Positions 8,661-18,636 are shown, counted from the first letter of the stretch. The stretch is 64,000 nt of DNA from an uncultured Microbacterium sp. (GCF_947488465.1 NZ_CANKZA010000003.1:248001-312000), one strand, 5' to 3'. Made by a program: numbers and translations. Notes: generated from the letters alone by a model not told the origin.

Positions 8661-9965
8661 GTGACCGTCATTGCCTTCATCATCGGGGTCGTCCTTCTCG
8701 TCGTGGGGCTCGCCGTCTCGATCGCGCTCCACGAGATGGGACACCTCCTGCCGGCGAAGAAGTTCGGCCTCCGCGTGGGGCAGTACATGATCGGCTTCGG
8801 CCCGACCCTGTGGTCGCGGCGGTTCGGCGAAACCGAGTACGGCATCAAGGCGATCCCGCTCGGCGGGTACATCTCGATGGCTGGCATGTATCCGCCCTCG
8901 CCGACGGCGACCGGTGACAGCAAGGCCGGCGGCGGCTTCTTCGCGACCATGGTCCAGGACGCGCGGTCTGCCAATGACGACACGCTCGCGGCCGCCGACA
9001 CCCACCGGAACTTCTACGAGTTGTCGGTCTGGAAACGTGTCGTCATCATGCTCGGCGGGCCCGTGATGAATCTCCTCCTCGCGTTCGTGCTGTTCGCGAT
9101 CGTCTTCAGTGGCATCGGCGTGCAGACCGCGACGACGACGATCGCGTCGGTGAACCAGTGCGTGCTGACCGCTGACGATGACCCCGATCGCGCGTGCACG
9201 GACGCGGATCCCGCGTCACCGGCGGCTGCGGCCGGCATCCTGCCCGGGGACGTTCTCGTGTCGGTCGACGGGACCCCGGTCGACACGTTCGCCGAGGCGT
9301 CCGCGATCATCCAGGCCTCGCCCGGCACCGCTCTCGAGGTCGTCGTCGTCCGAGACGGCACCGAGCGGAGCCTGCAGGCCACCCCCATGCTCGCCGAGCG
9401 CCAGGTGCAGGGCGCCGACGGGCAGGTCACGACCGCCGAGGTCGGATTCGTCGGGATGACGGCGACCGTCGAGTACGTCCGTCAGCCGATCTGGTCGGGC
9501 CCCGACGCAGCGCTCGAGCAGACGCAGCAGGTGGCCGGGATCATCTGGCAGCTGCCCGCCAAGATCTACCAGACGGCCGCCGACATGGTCACCGGGCAGG
9601 AGCGCGACCCGAACGGACCGCTGTCCGTCGTCGGTGCCGGGCGGCTCGCGGGTGAAGTCGCGTCGGTCGATGCGCCCATCCTGAACCGCGTCTCGGGTCT
9701 GCTCGGACTCCTCGCGTCACTCAACATCGCGCTGTTCGTCTTCAACCTGATTCCCCTGCTGCCGCTCGACGGCGGCCATGTGGTGGTGGCGCTCTGGGAC
9801 GGCGTCAAGCGCGCATGGGCGAAGATCTTCGGCCGACCGGCGCCGAAACCGGTCGACGCGACCAAACTCGTCCCGGTGACTTTCGTCGTGGTGGTCGGCC
9901 TGATCGTGATGGGCGGCATCCTGATCCTGGCGGACGTCGTCAACCCGATCTCGCTCCTCGGCTGA
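8661..9965 (+). CDS. rseP: Site-2 intramembrane metalloprotease (RIP family)
   Basis: Zinc protease cutting transmembrane substrates such as anti-sigma factors. The first helix holds HEMGH (IALHEMGHLLPAKKFG, about residue 23). A PDZ domain spans about residues 160-260 (PASPAAAAGILPGDVLVSVDG). The third catalytic ligand region is LLPLDGGHV in a late helix, with a final helix VVVGLIVMGGILILADVV. At 434 residues it matches actinobacterial homologues. The GTG start lies eight bases after TAGCGT, so the message is probably leaderless. It sits between dxr and ispG as usual in this phylum. Confidence 0.95.
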   Translation: MTVIAFIIGVVLLVVGLAVSIALHEMGHLLPAKKFGLRVGQYMIGFGPTLWSRRFGETEYGIKAIPLGGYISMAGMYPPSPTATGDSKAGGGFFATMVQDARSANDDTLAAADTHRNFYELSVWKRVVIMLGGPVMNLLLAFVLFAIVFSGIGVQTATTTIASVNQCVLTADDDPDRACTDADPASPAAAAGILPGDVLVSVDGTPVDTFAEASAIIQASPGTALEVVVVRDGTERSLQATPMLAERQVQGADGQVTTAEVGFVGMTATVEYVRQPIWSGPDAALEQTQQVAGIIWQLPAKIYQTAADMVTGQERDPNGPLSVVGAGRLAGEVASVDAPILNRVSGLLGLLASLNIALFVFNLIPLLPLDGGHVVVALWDGVKRAWAKIFGRPAPKPVDATKLVPVTFVVVVGLIVMGGILILADVVNPISLLG

Positions 9966-9974
9966 GCGGCCCGC

Positions 9975-11858
9975 TCAGCCGAGCGCGTGGGTGACCAGGC
10001 GATCGAGTGTGGTGAGCCCGTCGCGCGACAGGATCGACTCGAGGTGGCCCTGCACCGAGGCGTAGCCCGGGCCGCGGAGCGCATACACATCGCCGGATGA
10101 CGGATCGGCTGAGACCGTCGTCTCGCCGATCACTTCCGTGCCCGCCGGGACCCGCGCCGTGAACGTGTTGTAGAAACCGATGGATGCCGGAGTCCCGAAG
10201 ATGTCGACGGTCTTCTGCAGGCCCTGATGCGGGGCATCGAGCGGTGCGAGCGAGATTCCGAGGCGATCGGCGAGGATTTGGTGGCTGAGGCACACCGCCA
10301 GCAGCGGTCGCTCGGCAGCGAGCCGGGCGTGGACGACGGCGCGCATCGCTGCGATGCGCGCGCTGTCGTCGTCCCGTGGATCGCCGGGCCCGGGGCCGGC
10401 CACGACCAGATCGACCGCGTCGAGCGCCCCCGGATCCGCCTCGGTCCAGGGCGTGATCGTGACGGTGAAGCCCAGGTGACGCAATTGGTGGGCGAGCATC
10501 GTGGTGAATCGGTCTTCGGCGTCGACGACGACCGCGGTGCGCCCCGTCGCGGGGACTTCTCCGCCCTGTGGGTTGAGCCAGAACGCCGCCAGGCGGGCAT
10601 TGCGCGACGCGAGCAGGTCGGCGATCGCGGGGTCATCCGCGAGGGCTCGCGCGGGAGCCGTGGGTGCGTCGAGGTCCATGGCGGTCACCGCGACCGTGTC
10701 GCGGGGGACCGCTCCGATCGCGCCCAGCACGCCGGCAGCCTTCCCGTGCGTCTCGCCGACCTCGCCGTCCGGATCGGAATGACGCACGAGCGTTGCGCCG
10801 ACCGGCACCCGCAGTGTGCCGTCCTGGAGATAGGCCGTGCGGATGAGGATCGGGGCATCCAGATCGTGCGTGCCGTCGGCGCGCGGCGTGAAGAGTGCCG
10901 CGACACCGGAGTAGTACCCGCGCGGCGCCCGCTCGTGCCGCCGAATGACGGTGCACGCGTTCTGCATGGGGGAGCCGGTCACGGTCGGCGCGAACATGGT
11001 CTCCCGGAGGATGTCGCGGGGATCCATCGTGCTCTGGCCGCGGAGCATGTACTCCGTGTGCGTGAGGCGGGACATCTCTTTCAGGTGCGGGCCGGTGATC
11101 CGGCCGCCGTCGCTGCAGACCGCCGACATCATCTTCAACTCTTCGTCGACGACCATGAAGAGCTCTTCGGTCTCTTTCGTCGACGAGAGGAATTCGGTGA
11201 GCGTCGCGGCCGTCGCCCCTCCGGCCGGGTGGCGGAACGTTCCCGAGATCGGGTTCATCGTGACGACGCCGGCCTGCGCGCTCACATGGGCTTCCGGGCT
11301 CGCGCCGACGGCGACATGCCCGTCGGTGACGACGAGGAAGGTCCAATACGCGCCACGCTCATGCTCGAGGAGCGCACGGAACCAGGTGAGTCCGGCGGTG
11401 ACCGGGTCTTCGTCGATGGATGCCGTGAAATCGCGCCGGATGACGAAGTTCGCGCCCTCCCCACGACCGATCTCGTCGGCGATCACCCGCCGCACGATGT
11501 CGGCGTATTCCTCATCGGTGATGTCGAAGCCCGCGTCGTGGAGCGGGACAGGGGCGGAGGGGAGCGCGGCGAGCGCGTCACCCAGCGGAAGGTGGGTGTG
11601 GCCGTCGACGACGAGGCACCGCAGCGGTGCGTGGTCGTCGTGGCACTCGAACCCGCGCTCGACGACCTGGCGGAACGGCACGAGGGCGAGCACTTCGCGC
11701 GGGGTGCCGGCGGCATCCGTCAACGGAATGTCGGCGAGAAGGGCGACGTCGACGACATCGCCGGTGAGGACCTCGACTGTCGCGCCGTCGCGTGCGATCA
11801 GGGCGAACGGGCGACCGGAGCGTCGGAGCGCGTCCAGGTGAGGGGGGCTCGGGATCAT
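9975..11858 (-). CDS. trpEG: Fused anthranilate synthase (TrpE-TrpG, PhzE-like)
   Basis: Converts chorismate and glutamine to anthranilate, the first step to tryptophan. About 627 residues from ATG 11858 (AAAGG upstream). The N-terminal two-thirds is the chorismate-using domain (VGASPEAH, NPISGTFRH, EMSRLTHTEYMLRG, FAPTVTGSPMQNA). The C-terminal third is a class I glutamine amidotransferase (VAGPGPGDPRD; nucleophile Cys in LLAVCLSHQIL; HLES). The domain order also matches phenazine-type PhzE, which makes ADIC instead. The Trp-rich leader peptide and attenuator directly upstream argue for a tryptophan role. It converges with rseP, nine bases away. Confidence 0.9.
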   Translation of the reverse strand: MIPSPPHLDALRRSGRPFALIARDGATVEVLTGDVVDVALLADIPLTDAAGTPREVLALVPFRQVVERGFECHDDHAPLRCLVVDGHTHLPLGDALAALPSAPVPLHDAGFDITDEEYADIVRRVIADEIGRGEGANFVIRRDFTASIDEDPVTAGLTWFRALLEHERGAYWTFLVVTDGHVAVGASPEAHVSAQAGVVTMNPISGTFRHPAGGATAATLTEFLSSTKETEELFMVVDEELKMMSAVCSDGGRITGPHLKEMSRLTHTEYMLRGQSTMDPRDILRETMFAPTVTGSPMQNACTVIRRHERAPRGYYSGVAALFTPRADGTHDLDAPILIRTAYLQDGTLRVPVGATLVRHSDPDGEVGETHGKAAGVLGAIGAVPRDTVAVTAMDLDAPTAPARALADDPAIADLLASRNARLAAFWLNPQGGEVPATGRTAVVVDAEDRFTTMLAHQLRHLGFTVTITPWTEADPGALDAVDLVVAGPGPGDPRDDDSARIAAMRAVVHARLAAERPLLAVCLSHQILADRLGISLAPLDAPHQGLQKTVDIFGTPASIGFYNTFTARVPAGTEVIGETTVSADPSSGDVYALRGPGYASVQGHLESILSRDGLTTLDRLVTHALG

Positions 11859-11903
11859 CGCCGGGCCTTTCGTGTCATCGGGCGGGCCATCGTCGCGGAA
11901 ACG

Positions 11904-11928
11904 AAAAGACCGCCTCGGCGGGCGGTCT
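11904..11928 (-). terminator. Trp attenuator terminator
   Basis: On the minus strand AGACCGCC pairs with GGCGGTCT across a six-base loop (stem 11907-11914 with 11921-11928) and runs into TTTT. It lies between the leader peptide and the synthase start. Confidence 0.8.
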
Positions 11929-11952
11929 GCTGGTTCGAACGCACACACCGCT

Positions 11953-11988
11953 TCAGCGGGTGGGCCACCACGAGGCGCATGCGAACAT
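11953..11988 (-). CDS. trpL: trp leader peptide MFACASWWPTR
   Basis: An 11-codon frame with two adjacent Trp codons, ending 94 bases before the anthranilate synthase start and followed by the attenuator stem-loop. Ribosome stalling at the WW codons when charged tRNA-Trp is scarce would disfavour the terminator. A small hairpin (CCGC-TGAA-GCGG) overlaps the stop codon. Trp leaders before fused trpEG are known in Streptomyces; this is the same logic with a different peptide. Confidence 0.85.
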   Translation of the reverse strand: MFACASWWPTR

Positions 11989-12000
11989 GCGGTCACCCTA
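11989..12000 (-). promoter_or_regulatory. Promoter of the trp leader
   Basis: TAGGGT (minus strand, 12000-11995) lies six bases before the leader-peptide ATG, so the leader peptide itself is probably translated from a leaderless message. GGGTGA could also act as a Shine-Dalgarno if transcription starts further up. Confidence 0.5.
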
Positions 12001-12084
12001 GCACGCAGCGGGGGCGTCGATCCGGCACCGGAGGTTCGCGGCATCCGCTCAGGTGAACACCGGCCGACAAGCTTCTCGGGGTCG

Positions 12085-12096
12085 TAGGCTGGGGGC
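12085..12096 (+). promoter_or_regulatory. Leaderless-type promoter of ispG
   Basis: TAGGCT (12085-12090), six bases, then GTG 12097. Confidence 0.55.
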
Positions 12097-13248
12097 GTGC
12101 CAGCAGTCAATCTCGGGATGCCGCGCGTGCCGGAGGTTTTGTCCCCCCGCCGCAAGAGCCGTCAGATCAAGGTCGGAAAAGTCCTCGTCGGCGGTGACGC
12201 TCCCATCAGCGTCCAGTCGATGTGCACCACGCCGACGACCAACATCAACGCCACGCTGCAGCAGATCGCTGAGCTGACGGCATCCGGCTGCGAGATCGTG
12301 CGCGTCGCGGTTCCCAGTCAGGACGACGCGGATGTGCTGCACATCATCGCGAAGAAGAGTCAGATCCCGGTGATCGCCGACATCCACTTCCAGCCGAAGT
12401 ATGTCTTCCAGGCGATCGACGCCGGGTGCGCCGCCGTGCGGGTCAACCCCGGGAACATCCGGAAGTTCGACGATCAGGTCGGGTCGATCGCCGCCGCCGC
12501 GAAGGCCGCGGGCGTGTCGCTGCGGATCGGCGTGAACGCGGGATCGCTCGACCCGCGTCTGTTGCAGAAGTACGGCAAGGCGACGCCCGAGGCGCTCGCC
12601 GAGAGCGCGAGATGGGAAGCATCCCTCTTCGAAGAGCACGACTTCCACGACTTCAAGATCTCGGTCAAGCACAACGACCCGATCGTCATGGTGAAGGCCT
12701 ACCGCCTGCTCGCCGAGATGGGGGACTGGCCACTGCACCTGGGTGTGACCGAGGCCGGTCCCGCCTTCCAAGGCACGATCAAGAGCGCGACGGCGTTCGG
12801 CATCCTCCTCTCGGAGGGCATCGGCGACACGATCCGCGTCTCTCTCTCCGCGCCCCCGGCCGAAGAAGTCAAGGTCGGCCACCAGATCTTGCAGTCGCTC
12901 AATCTCCGCGAGCGCAAGCTCGAGATCGTCTCCTGCCCCTCCTGCGGCCGCGCGCAGGTCGACGTCTACTCGCTTGCGGACAACGTCACCGAGGGTCTGA
13001 AGGATGTCACCGTTCCGCTCCGCGTCGCGGTCATGGGATGCGTCGTCAACGGTCCGGGTGAAGCGCGCGAGGCCGACCTCGGAGTCGCGTCGGGCAACGG
13101 CAAGGGGCAGATCTTCGTCAAGGGCGAGGTCATCAAGACCGTGCCCGAGGCCGACATCGTCGCGACCCTCATCGAGGAAGCGCGGCGCATCGCCGACGAG
13201 ATGGGCCCCGACGCTCAGATCGGCACCGCGCAGGTCATCACCGCCTGA
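12097..13248 (+). CDS. ispG: 4-hydroxy-3-methylbut-2-enyl diphosphate synthase
   Basis: 4Fe-4S enzyme of the MEP pathway that reductively opens MEcPP to HMBPP. The 383-residue protein shows the TIM-barrel N-terminus ([51 protein letters not shown]) and the C-terminal cluster domain with Cys ligands in SCPSCGR and [11 protein letters not shown]. Starts with GTG. It completes, with dxr, two of the MEP enzymes in this window. acdS converges from the other side with no room for a terminator. Confidence 0.97.
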   Translation: MPAVNLGMPRVPEVLSPRRKSRQIKVGKVLVGGDAPISVQSMCTTPTTNINATLQQIAELTASGCEIVRVAVPSQDDADVLHIIAKKSQIPVIADIHFQPKYVFQAIDAGCAAVRVNPGNIRKFDDQVGSIAAAAKAAGVSLRIGVNAGSLDPRLLQKYGKATPEALAESARWEASLFEEHDFHDFKISVKHNDPIVMVKAYRLLAEMGDWPLHLGVTEAGPAFQGTIKSATAFGILLSEGIGDTIRVSLSAPPAEEVKVGHQILQSLNLRERKLEIVSCPSCGRAQVDVYSLADNVTEGLKDVTVPLRVAVMGCVVNGPGEAREADLGVASGNGKGQIFVKGEVIKTVPEADIVATLIEEARRIADEMGPDAQIGTAQVITA

Positions 13249-13250
13249 CG

Positions 13251-14270
13251 TCAGCTCCAGAGTGAGTGGTACGCGTTGATCGCGGGTTGCCCACCCAGGT
13301 GCGCGTAGAGCACCGTGGAATCCTTCGGGATGTCGCGTGCGCCGACGAGATCGATGAGGCCGGCGAGGGACTTTCCCTCGTAGACGGGATCGGTGATCAT
13401 GGCCTCGAGCTGAGCGCCGAGAGCGATCGCCTCCATCGTGGAATCGACCGGGATGCCGTAGAGATCCCCCGCCCACCCCTCGAGTACCTGGATCTCGTCA
13501 TCGCGGAGATCCCGGCCGAGCTCGATGAGCGCGGCTGTGTCGCGGGCGATGCGCCCGACCTGATCGCGGGTCTTCTCGAGCGTGGCGGAGGCGTCGATGC
13601 CGAGAATCCGACGCTTCACCCCCGTGAGGTCCTCCAGCGCGGCGAAGCCGGCGATCATCCCCGCGTGCGTCGAGCCGGTCACGGTGCAGACGACGATGGT
13701 GTCGAAGAACACCCCTGTCTGCTTCTCTTGCTCGGCAACTTCGAACGCCCAGTTCGCGAAGCCGAGGCCGCCGAGCGGGTGCTCGGACGCGCCCGCCGGG
13801 ATCGGATAGGGCGTGCCGCCGGCGCTCTCGACCTCTTCGAGCGCCTGCTTCCACGAATCCCGGATGCCGATGTCGAACCCGGCGTCATCCAGGCGCGAGT
13901 CGGCTCCCATCATGCGCGAGAGCAGGATGTTGCCGACCTTGTCGTTGGTGTCGTCGTCCCACGGCACCCATTTCTCCTGCACAAGTCGGGCCTTCAGGCC
14001 GAGGTGAGCGGCGACGGCGGCGACGGCACGCGTGTGGTTGGACTGGTAGCCACCGATCGACACGAGCGTGTCGGCGCCGGAGGCGAGCGCGTCGGGAACG
14101 ATGTATTCGAGCTTGCGCACCTTGTTGCCGCCGAAGGCCAAGCCGCTGTTGACGTCTTCGCGCTTGGCCCACACCTGTGCGCCGCCGAGGTGCTGCGTCA
14201 GGCGTTTCAGGTGGTGCACCGGGCTCGGCCCGAACGTGAGCGGGTAGCGGGGGAATTCGTGCAACTTCAT
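13251..14270 (-). CDS. acdS: 1-aminocyclopropane-1-carboxylate deaminase
   Basis: PLP enzyme that breaks the ethylene precursor ACC to 2-oxobutyrate and ammonia. The 339-residue protein begins [27 protein letters not shown] Lys lies in [10 protein letters not shown], and the substrate region is [11 protein letters not shown]. The residues that separate true ACC deaminase from D-cysteine desulfhydrase are present: Tyr-Glu in DPVYEGKS and Leu in [10 protein letters not shown]. It overlaps the upstream GntR gene by four bases (ATGA), so the two are cotranscribed and probably regulated by ACC or a related amino acid. ACC deaminase is typical of root- or leaf-associated bacteria. Confidence 0.95.
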   Translation of the reverse strand: MKLHEFPRYPLTFGPSPVHHLKRLTQHLGGAQVWAKREDVNSGLAFGGNKVRKLEYIVPDALASGADTLVSIGGYQSNHTRAVAAVAAHLGLKARLVQEKWVPWDDDTNDKVGNILLSRMMGADSRLDDAGFDIGIRDSWKQALEEVESAGGTPYPIPAGASEHPLGGLGFANWAFEVAEQEKQTGVFFDTIVVCTVTGSTHAGMIAGFAALEDLTGVKRRILGIDASATLEKTRDQVGRIARDTAALIELGRDLRDDEIQVLEGWAGDLYGIPVDSTMEAIALGAQLEAMITDPVYEGKSLAGLIDLVGARDIPKDSTVLYAHLGGQPAINAYHSLWS

Positions 14271-14950
14271 GCGCGCGGTCCTTCGGGGTCGGGGTCGGCG
14301 GGGGGATCGGTGAGAGGGCCGAGCGTCTGCCAGGTCTGCTGGGCGAGCCGGGCGGCGCCGTCGGCGTCGCCCGCGGCGCACAGGGCGATCAGTCGCTCGT
14401 GGCGTTCGACCGATTCGGCGCCCTCGTGGGAGGCGAACCGCAACCGCTCGGCGCGGTGGAGCACCGGCTCGTACTGTGCGATGACCGAGCGGACGGCACC
14501 GTTGTCCGAGACCTCGAGCGCCACAGCGTGGAAGTCGGCGTCGGCGCGGAGCGCGGCGTCGATGTCGCCGGCCGACCGCGCGGCGGCGAAGGTGACGTTC
14601 GCGCGCCGCATGCGATCCAGGTCGCGGTCGCCGAGGAGCGGCACGGCCTGACGCACCGCGAGTGCGTGCATCGCCGCCACGACCGCCCGAGCATCGCGGA
14701 CACTACGTTGGTCGATCGGGGTGACGACCGTCGAACGCCCGGGGATCGCTCGGACGAGTCCGGCTCGGCCGAGTTCGAGCAACGCTTCACGGACAGGGGT
14801 GCGGCTGACGCCGAGCCAGGTAGCGAGCTCGCCGTCGCGGAGCTGCTCGTCGGGGGCCAGAGTGCCGTCGACGATCGCATCGCGGAGACGCGTGAAGACA
14901 TCGTCGCGGAGAAGTCCGCGCGGCGGCAGGGTCTCAGACGGGATGGGCAC
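14267..14950 (-). CDS. GntR-family regulator (FadR type), likely of acdS
   Basis: An N-terminal winged helix-turn-helix ([30 protein letters not shown]) is followed by an all-helical FCD-type effector domain. I chose GTG 14950 (protein [12 protein letters not shown], about 227 residues) because TATATT lies seven bases upstream and a palindrome overlaps it. The frame is open further up to 15001, but that extension shows no family similarity. Being first in an operon with acdS and having an operator on its own start suggests autoregulation. Confidence 0.85.
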   Translation of the reverse strand: MPIPSETLPPRGLLRDDVFTRLRDAIVDGTLAPDEQLRDGELATWLGVSRTPVREALLELGRAGLVRAIPGRSTVVTPIDQRSVRDARAVVAAMHALAVRQAVPLLGDRDLDRMRRANVTFAAARSAGDIDAALRADADFHAVALEVSDNGAVRSVIAQYEPVLHRAERLRFASHEGAESVERHERLIALCAAGDADGAARLAQQTWQTLGPLTDPPADPDPEGPRA

Positions 14951-14966
14951 GATATGCAATATATCG
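14950..14966. promoter_or_regulatory. Palindromic operator over the gntR-acdS promoter
   Basis: CGATAT-GCAAT-ATATCG, a perfect 6-5-6 inverted repeat that covers the proposed -10 box (TATATT on the minus strand) and touches the start codon. The position suits repression by the GntR protein it precedes. Confidence 0.6.
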
Positions 14967-15010
14967 CACGATCGTCGCCGTTCTTTCGCCCGCAGGTGCA
15001 CCGAGCGTGT

Positions 15011-15095
15011 GTTCGGACGACAGGAAGTTCTGGCCCGATGCCCCCAAACCGGCCAGGTCGAGGGGGTGCGGTCCGAAATCTCCTGTCAGCCGAAC
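15011..15095. repeat. Intergenic inverted repeat
   Basis: A 15-base arm at 15011-15025 (GTTCGGACGACAGGA) matches the reverse complement of 15081-15095 (TCCTGTCAGCCGAAC) at 13 positions, with a 55-base loop. It lies between the RNB gene end and the gntR promoter. Function unknown; it could be a transcript-stabilising hairpin or a small mobile palindrome. Confidence 0.5.
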
Positions 15096-15134
15096 GGCGA
15101 GTGTGCCGTTCTCCGACCAGGTCCGACCAGCGGC

Positions 15135-16571
15135 TCACGCGGGGACGAGCGTGACCGTTCCATCCGGGATCGACACGGACGCGAGCCGGAGGCGCACGTC
15201 GCTGCCCGGCTCGGCATCGAGGTCCTTCACCTTCGCGACCACCGGCGGATCGGTCAGTTGCACGCGGGTGCCGTCGCCGCTCTGGCGCAGGACGATCCCT
15301 TCGAAGACCTGGCCCTCGCGCCCCTGCAACAGGGCTGCTTCGACGCGGTCGAGGGCGCCCGCGGCGAGCTGACTGGCTTTCTGCGAGCTCCGCGCCATCA
15401 GGTCCGGAAGGGCTTCGAGGCTGTCGCGAGCCCACGCGGGGACCTCCCGTCCGTTCGCCAGCGCCTCGCAAACGACCAGGGACCACCGGTCGACGAGCCG
15501 GCGCAGCGGCGCCGTGGTGTGGGCGTAGGCCGCGCCGATCGCGGCCTGGGTGATCTCTTCGGGCACGGCGCCGTCGAAGGCGACGTACCCCGCGCCGCGG
15601 AAGAGGCCGGCCGCGTACTCTCGTACGGCGCGCTCGAGGGGGCCACGTCCGAGGTCGCGCAGGTAATCGCCGTAGGGCACGCCCTCCCGCCAGGGCACCC
15701 CGAGCGCGACGGTCTGCGCGCGGAAAGCCGCGACGGCCGCGGGATCGGCCGGCGGCATCGTCCGCAGGATGCCGACTCTGCCACGCACCATGATCTCGGC
15801 GGCGGCCATTCCCGTCAGTAGCGACACATGAGCGTTCCAGTCCTCGAGTGGCACGCCCTCCGATTGCTCGATCCGATACCCGTCGCCCTCGGCGACCACC
15901 CGCGTCTCGGGGAGATTCAGGCTCGCGCCCCCGCGATCACGCTCCCGCTCGGCCCGTTGGTGTCCGAACCATTCCAGGGCCGCGATCGATGCAGGCGCAT
16001 CACCGGCATCGATCGCCCGCTGGGCGTCGTGATAGTTCCACTGCGCACGCGAGCGCACGATCGCGCGCACCAGCGTCGTCTCCCGTGGGCGTGCCCCCTC
16101 GTCGAGGTCGAACCGCCAGACGTACGCGCGACGGTCGCGGTCCGGGAGCAGCGACGCGGCGTCCTCGCTGACGACGGGCGGATGCAGCGGAATCCGCCCG
16201 TCCGGCGCGTACAACGTCTGGCCGCGTCGGCGGGCCTCGGCGTCCACCGGGCCATCCGGCGTGACGTACGCGGGCACATCGGCGATCGCGTAGTGGAGCA
16301 CCGCGCCGGATGCCGTCCGTTCCAGGTGCAGCGCCTGATCGAGGTCGGTGGAGCCCTCAGGGTCGATCGTGAGGAACTCGATGCCGCGGAGGTCGGCGAG
16401 GCCGGAGGTGACCGTGTCGGCGGAAACCGTCTCCGCGGCGTGTGTGGCCGCAGCCTCCACCTCGAGAGGGAAGGCTGCGGGCAGGTCGAGTTCTGCGCGC
16501 AGTGCCTGCAGGGCGGCAGTGAGCTCGCCGCGGGCGATCGGAGGGACGAGGCGCGAGCGGCGAGGAAGCAC
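15135..16571 (-). CDS. RNB-domain ribonuclease (RNase II family)
   Basis: Predicted 3'-5' hydrolytic exoribonuclease, about 478 residues. The RNB core is clear: IDPEGSTDLDQALHLE supplies the metal-binding aspartates, followed by HYAIADVPAYV, the RRGQTLY segment and the late AYAHTTAPLRRLVDRW motif. No cold-shock domain is evident at the N-terminus and only a short beta-rich tail follows, which is the usual compact actinobacterial form. GTG 16571 is chosen because TACACT lies six bases upstream. It is divergent from proS. Confidence 0.9.
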   Translation of the reverse strand: MLPRRSRLVPPIARGELTAALQALRAELDLPAAFPLEVEAAATHAAETVSADTVTSGLADLRGIEFLTIDPEGSTDLDQALHLERTASGAVLHYAIADVPAYVTPDGPVDAEARRRGQTLYAPDGRIPLHPPVVSEDAASLLPDRDRRAYVWRFDLDEGARPRETTLVRAIVRSRAQWNYHDAQRAIDAGDAPASIAALEWFGHQRAERERDRGGASLNLPETRVVAEGDGYRIEQSEGVPLEDWNAHVSLLTGMAAAEIMVRGRVGILRTMPPADPAAVAAFRAQTVALGVPWREGVPYGDYLRDLGRGPLERAVREYAAGLFRGAGYVAFDGAVPEEITQAAIGAAYAHTTAPLRRLVDRWSLVVCEALANGREVPAWARDSLEALPDLMARSSQKASQLAAGALDRVEAALLQGREGQVFEGIVLRQSGDGTRVQLTDPPVVAKVKDLDAEPGSDVRLRLASVSIPDGTVTLVPA

Positions 16572-16583
16572 GGGGCCAGTGTA
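16572..16583 (-). promoter_or_regulatory. Leaderless-type promoter of the RNB gene
   Basis: TACACT (minus strand 16583-16578) precedes the start by exactly six bases. Confidence 0.45.
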
Positions 16584-16632
16584 GGCGGAGCCCCGCCGAC
16601 GGAGAGGGAACGGCTGGCTAAGCTTGGTCCTC

Positions 16633-18393
16633 GTGGTCACCCGTCTCAGCACCTTCTTCCTCCGCACGCTCCGTGAAGACCCGGCCGATGCCGAAGTCAC
16701 CAGCCATCGGCTCCTCGTGCGCGCCGGATACATCCGTCGCGCCGCCCCCGGCATTTTCACCTGGTTGCCGCTGGGGTTGAAGGTCAAGGCGAAGATCGAG
16801 GGCATCATCCGCGACGAGATGGCCGCGGCGGGTGCCTTCGAAGTGCACTTTCCCGCTCTGCTGCCGCGTGACCCGTACGAGCAGTCTGGACGATGGACCT
16901 CCTACGGCGACGGGATCTTCCGACTGCAGGACCGTCGCGGCGCTGACTATCTGCTCGCGCCCACGCACGAGGAGATGTTCACGCTGCTCGTGAAGGATCT
17001 CTACTCGTCCTACAAGGACCTGCCCCTGACGATCTACCAGATCCAGGACAAGTATCGCGACGAAGCGCGTCCCCGCGCGGGCCTTCTGCGTGGTCGTGAG
17101 TTCACGATGAAGGACGCGTACTCCTTCGACTACACCGATGACGGTCAGGATGCCTCCTACCAGTCGCAACGGGACGCCTACGAGCGCATCTTCCAGCGGC
17201 TCGGGCTCGAGTACGTCATCGTCGCTGCCGACAACGGCCTGATGGGTGGGGCGCGCAGCGAAGAGTTCCTGCACCCGATCGCGGTGGGCGAAGACTCCTT
17301 CGTCCGCTCGGCGGGCGGCTACGCGGCCAACGTCGAGGCGTTCACGACGGTCGCCCCGGAACCGACTCCGGTGGAGGGACTGCCTGCGCCGGTGATCTTC
17401 GACTCGCCGAACACGCCCACGATCGATACGCTCGTCGCCCACTCGAACGCCGTGCTGGAGGGGGAGTACACCGCCGCCGACACGCTGAAGAACGTCGTGC
17501 TGGCCCTCACGCACCTGGACGGATCGCGCGAGCTCGTCGTCGTCGGTCTTCCCGGCGACCGCGACGTCGATGACAAGCGCGCCGAGGTCGCGTTCGCTCC
17601 CGCGGCGGTCGAAGCCGCGACGCCCGAGGACTTCGAAAAGCACCCGCTGCTCGTCAAGGGATACATCGGTCCCTGGTCGCCGGAGGGTGCGATCCTCGGC
17701 GAGGAGTCGGCCACCGGCATCCGCTACCTCTTGGATCCGCGGGTCGTGGAAGGAACCGCGTGGATCACCGGTGCCAACGTCGACCAGAAGCACGTGCACT
17801 CACTCGTCGCCGGCCGCGATTTCGTCGGCGACGGATTCGCCGAGGTGGCGAACGTCCGCGCCGGCGACCCGGCGCCGGATGGCTCGGGTCCCGTGGAGAT
17901 CGCGCGCGGCATGGAGATCGGTCACGTCTTCGCGCTCGGTCGCTTCTTCGCCGAGACGCTGGGGCTCAAAGTCCTCGATGAGAACGGCAAGCTCGTCACG
18001 GTGACGATGGGGTCGTACGGGATCGGCGTGACGCGCATCCTCGCGATCCTCGCCGAGCTCAACAACGACGCCAAGGGTCTCGTCTGGCCGGCGTCGATCG
18101 CCCCCTTCGACGTGCACGTGGTGGCTACGGGCCGCGACCAGGCGGCGTTCGCGTTGGCCGAGCAGGTGTCGGCGCAGCTCGACGAGGCGGGCCTCGACGT
18201 GCTCTACGACGACCGGCCGAAGGTCTCTCCCGGGGTCAAGTTCGGTGATGCCGAGTTGGTCGGCGTGCCGCTGATCGTGATCGTCGGCCGCGGGGCTGCC
18301 GACGGCGAAGTCGAGCTCTGGGACCGCCGCACGGGCGAGCGTGAGGTCATTGCCGTCGCCGAGGCTGTCGCCCGACTCACCACGTCCCGCTAG
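16633..18393 (+). CDS. proS: Prolyl-tRNA synthetase
   Basis: Charges tRNA-Pro. The class II core is visible ([16 protein letters not shown]; motif 2 region [26 protein letters not shown]; motif 3 region [14 protein letters not shown]), with the insertion domain of bacterial-type ProRS in the middle and the anticodon-binding domain at the end (DERPK-like [21 protein letters not shown]). About 586 residues. GTG 16633 ([17 protein letters not shown]) is preferred over an earlier TTG at 16624; it lies eight bases after TAAGCT. In many relatives rimP-nusA follow, but here a 9.5 kb accessory block intervenes. Confidence 0.96.
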   Translation: MVTRLSTFFLRTLREDPADAEVTSHRLLVRAGYIRRAAPGIFTWLPLGLKVKAKIEGIIRDEMAAAGAFEVHFPALLPRDPYEQSGRWTSYGDGIFRLQDRRGADYLLAPTHEEMFTLLVKDLYSSYKDLPLTIYQIQDKYRDEARPRAGLLRGREFTMKDAYSFDYTDDGQDASYQSQRDAYERIFQRLGLEYVIVAADNGLMGGARSEEFLHPIAVGEDSFVRSAGGYAANVEAFTTVAPEPTPVEGLPAPVIFDSPNTPTIDTLVAHSNAVLEGEYTAADTLKNVVLALTHLDGSRELVVVGLPGDRDVDDKRAEVAFAPAAVEAATPEDFEKHPLLVKGYIGPWSPEGAILGEESATGIRYLLDPRVVEGTAWITGANVDQKHVHSLVAGRDFVGDGFAEVANVRAGDPAPDGSGPVEIARGMEIGHVFALGRFFAETLGLKVLDENGKLVTVTMGSYGIGVTRILAILAELNNDAKGLVWPASIAPFDVHVVATGRDQAAFALAEQVSAQLDEAGLDVLYDDRPKVSPGVKFGDAELVGVPLIVIVGRGAADGEVELWDRRTGEREVIAVAEAVARLTTSR

Positions 18394-18423
18394 ATCGGCT
18401 CGTCATGGACATCGAGCCCGTAG

Positions 18424-18636
18424 CCGGTCCACCCCACTACGCTCGGACGCAAGCTCGCCCGGGCCGGGGTCCGCCCCCGAGTCGCCCGCAACTATGCCAT
18501 GCTCGCCCTTGCCACAGACCTGCCCGCAGCCGTCGTGGCCACCCAGCTGGGCCTCACCGCCCAGACCACGAGTCGATGGGCTCAGTTTTCCCAACGGGAC
18601 AGTATCGAGTACATCGTCGCGCGGACGAACCCGTAG
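18424..18636 (+). pseudogene. Remnant of a recombinase/integrase-like protein (C-terminus)
   Basis: A stop-free stretch from 18424 to the TAG at 18634-18636 encodes about 70 residues with no start of its own (VHPTTLGRKLARAGVRP, ARNYAMLALATDLPAA, TQLGLTAQTTSRWAQFS). This resembles the C-terminal helical segment of actinobacterial site-specific recombinase/integrase-type proteins. The rest of the gene is absent. It begins 31 bases after proS and marks the left edge of the accessory block. The assignment is from recall of the family pattern, so moderate. Nothing recognisable lies in 18637-18751. Confidence 0.5.

Noticed and set aside
11925..11945. tRNA T-loop (GGTTCGAAC)
   Set aside because: No acceptor stem or anticodon arm can be built around it; it lies in the trp leader.
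13251..14270. D-cysteine desulfhydrase
   Set aside because: The Glu after Tyr in VYEGK and the Leu in LYAHLGG are those of ACC deaminase.
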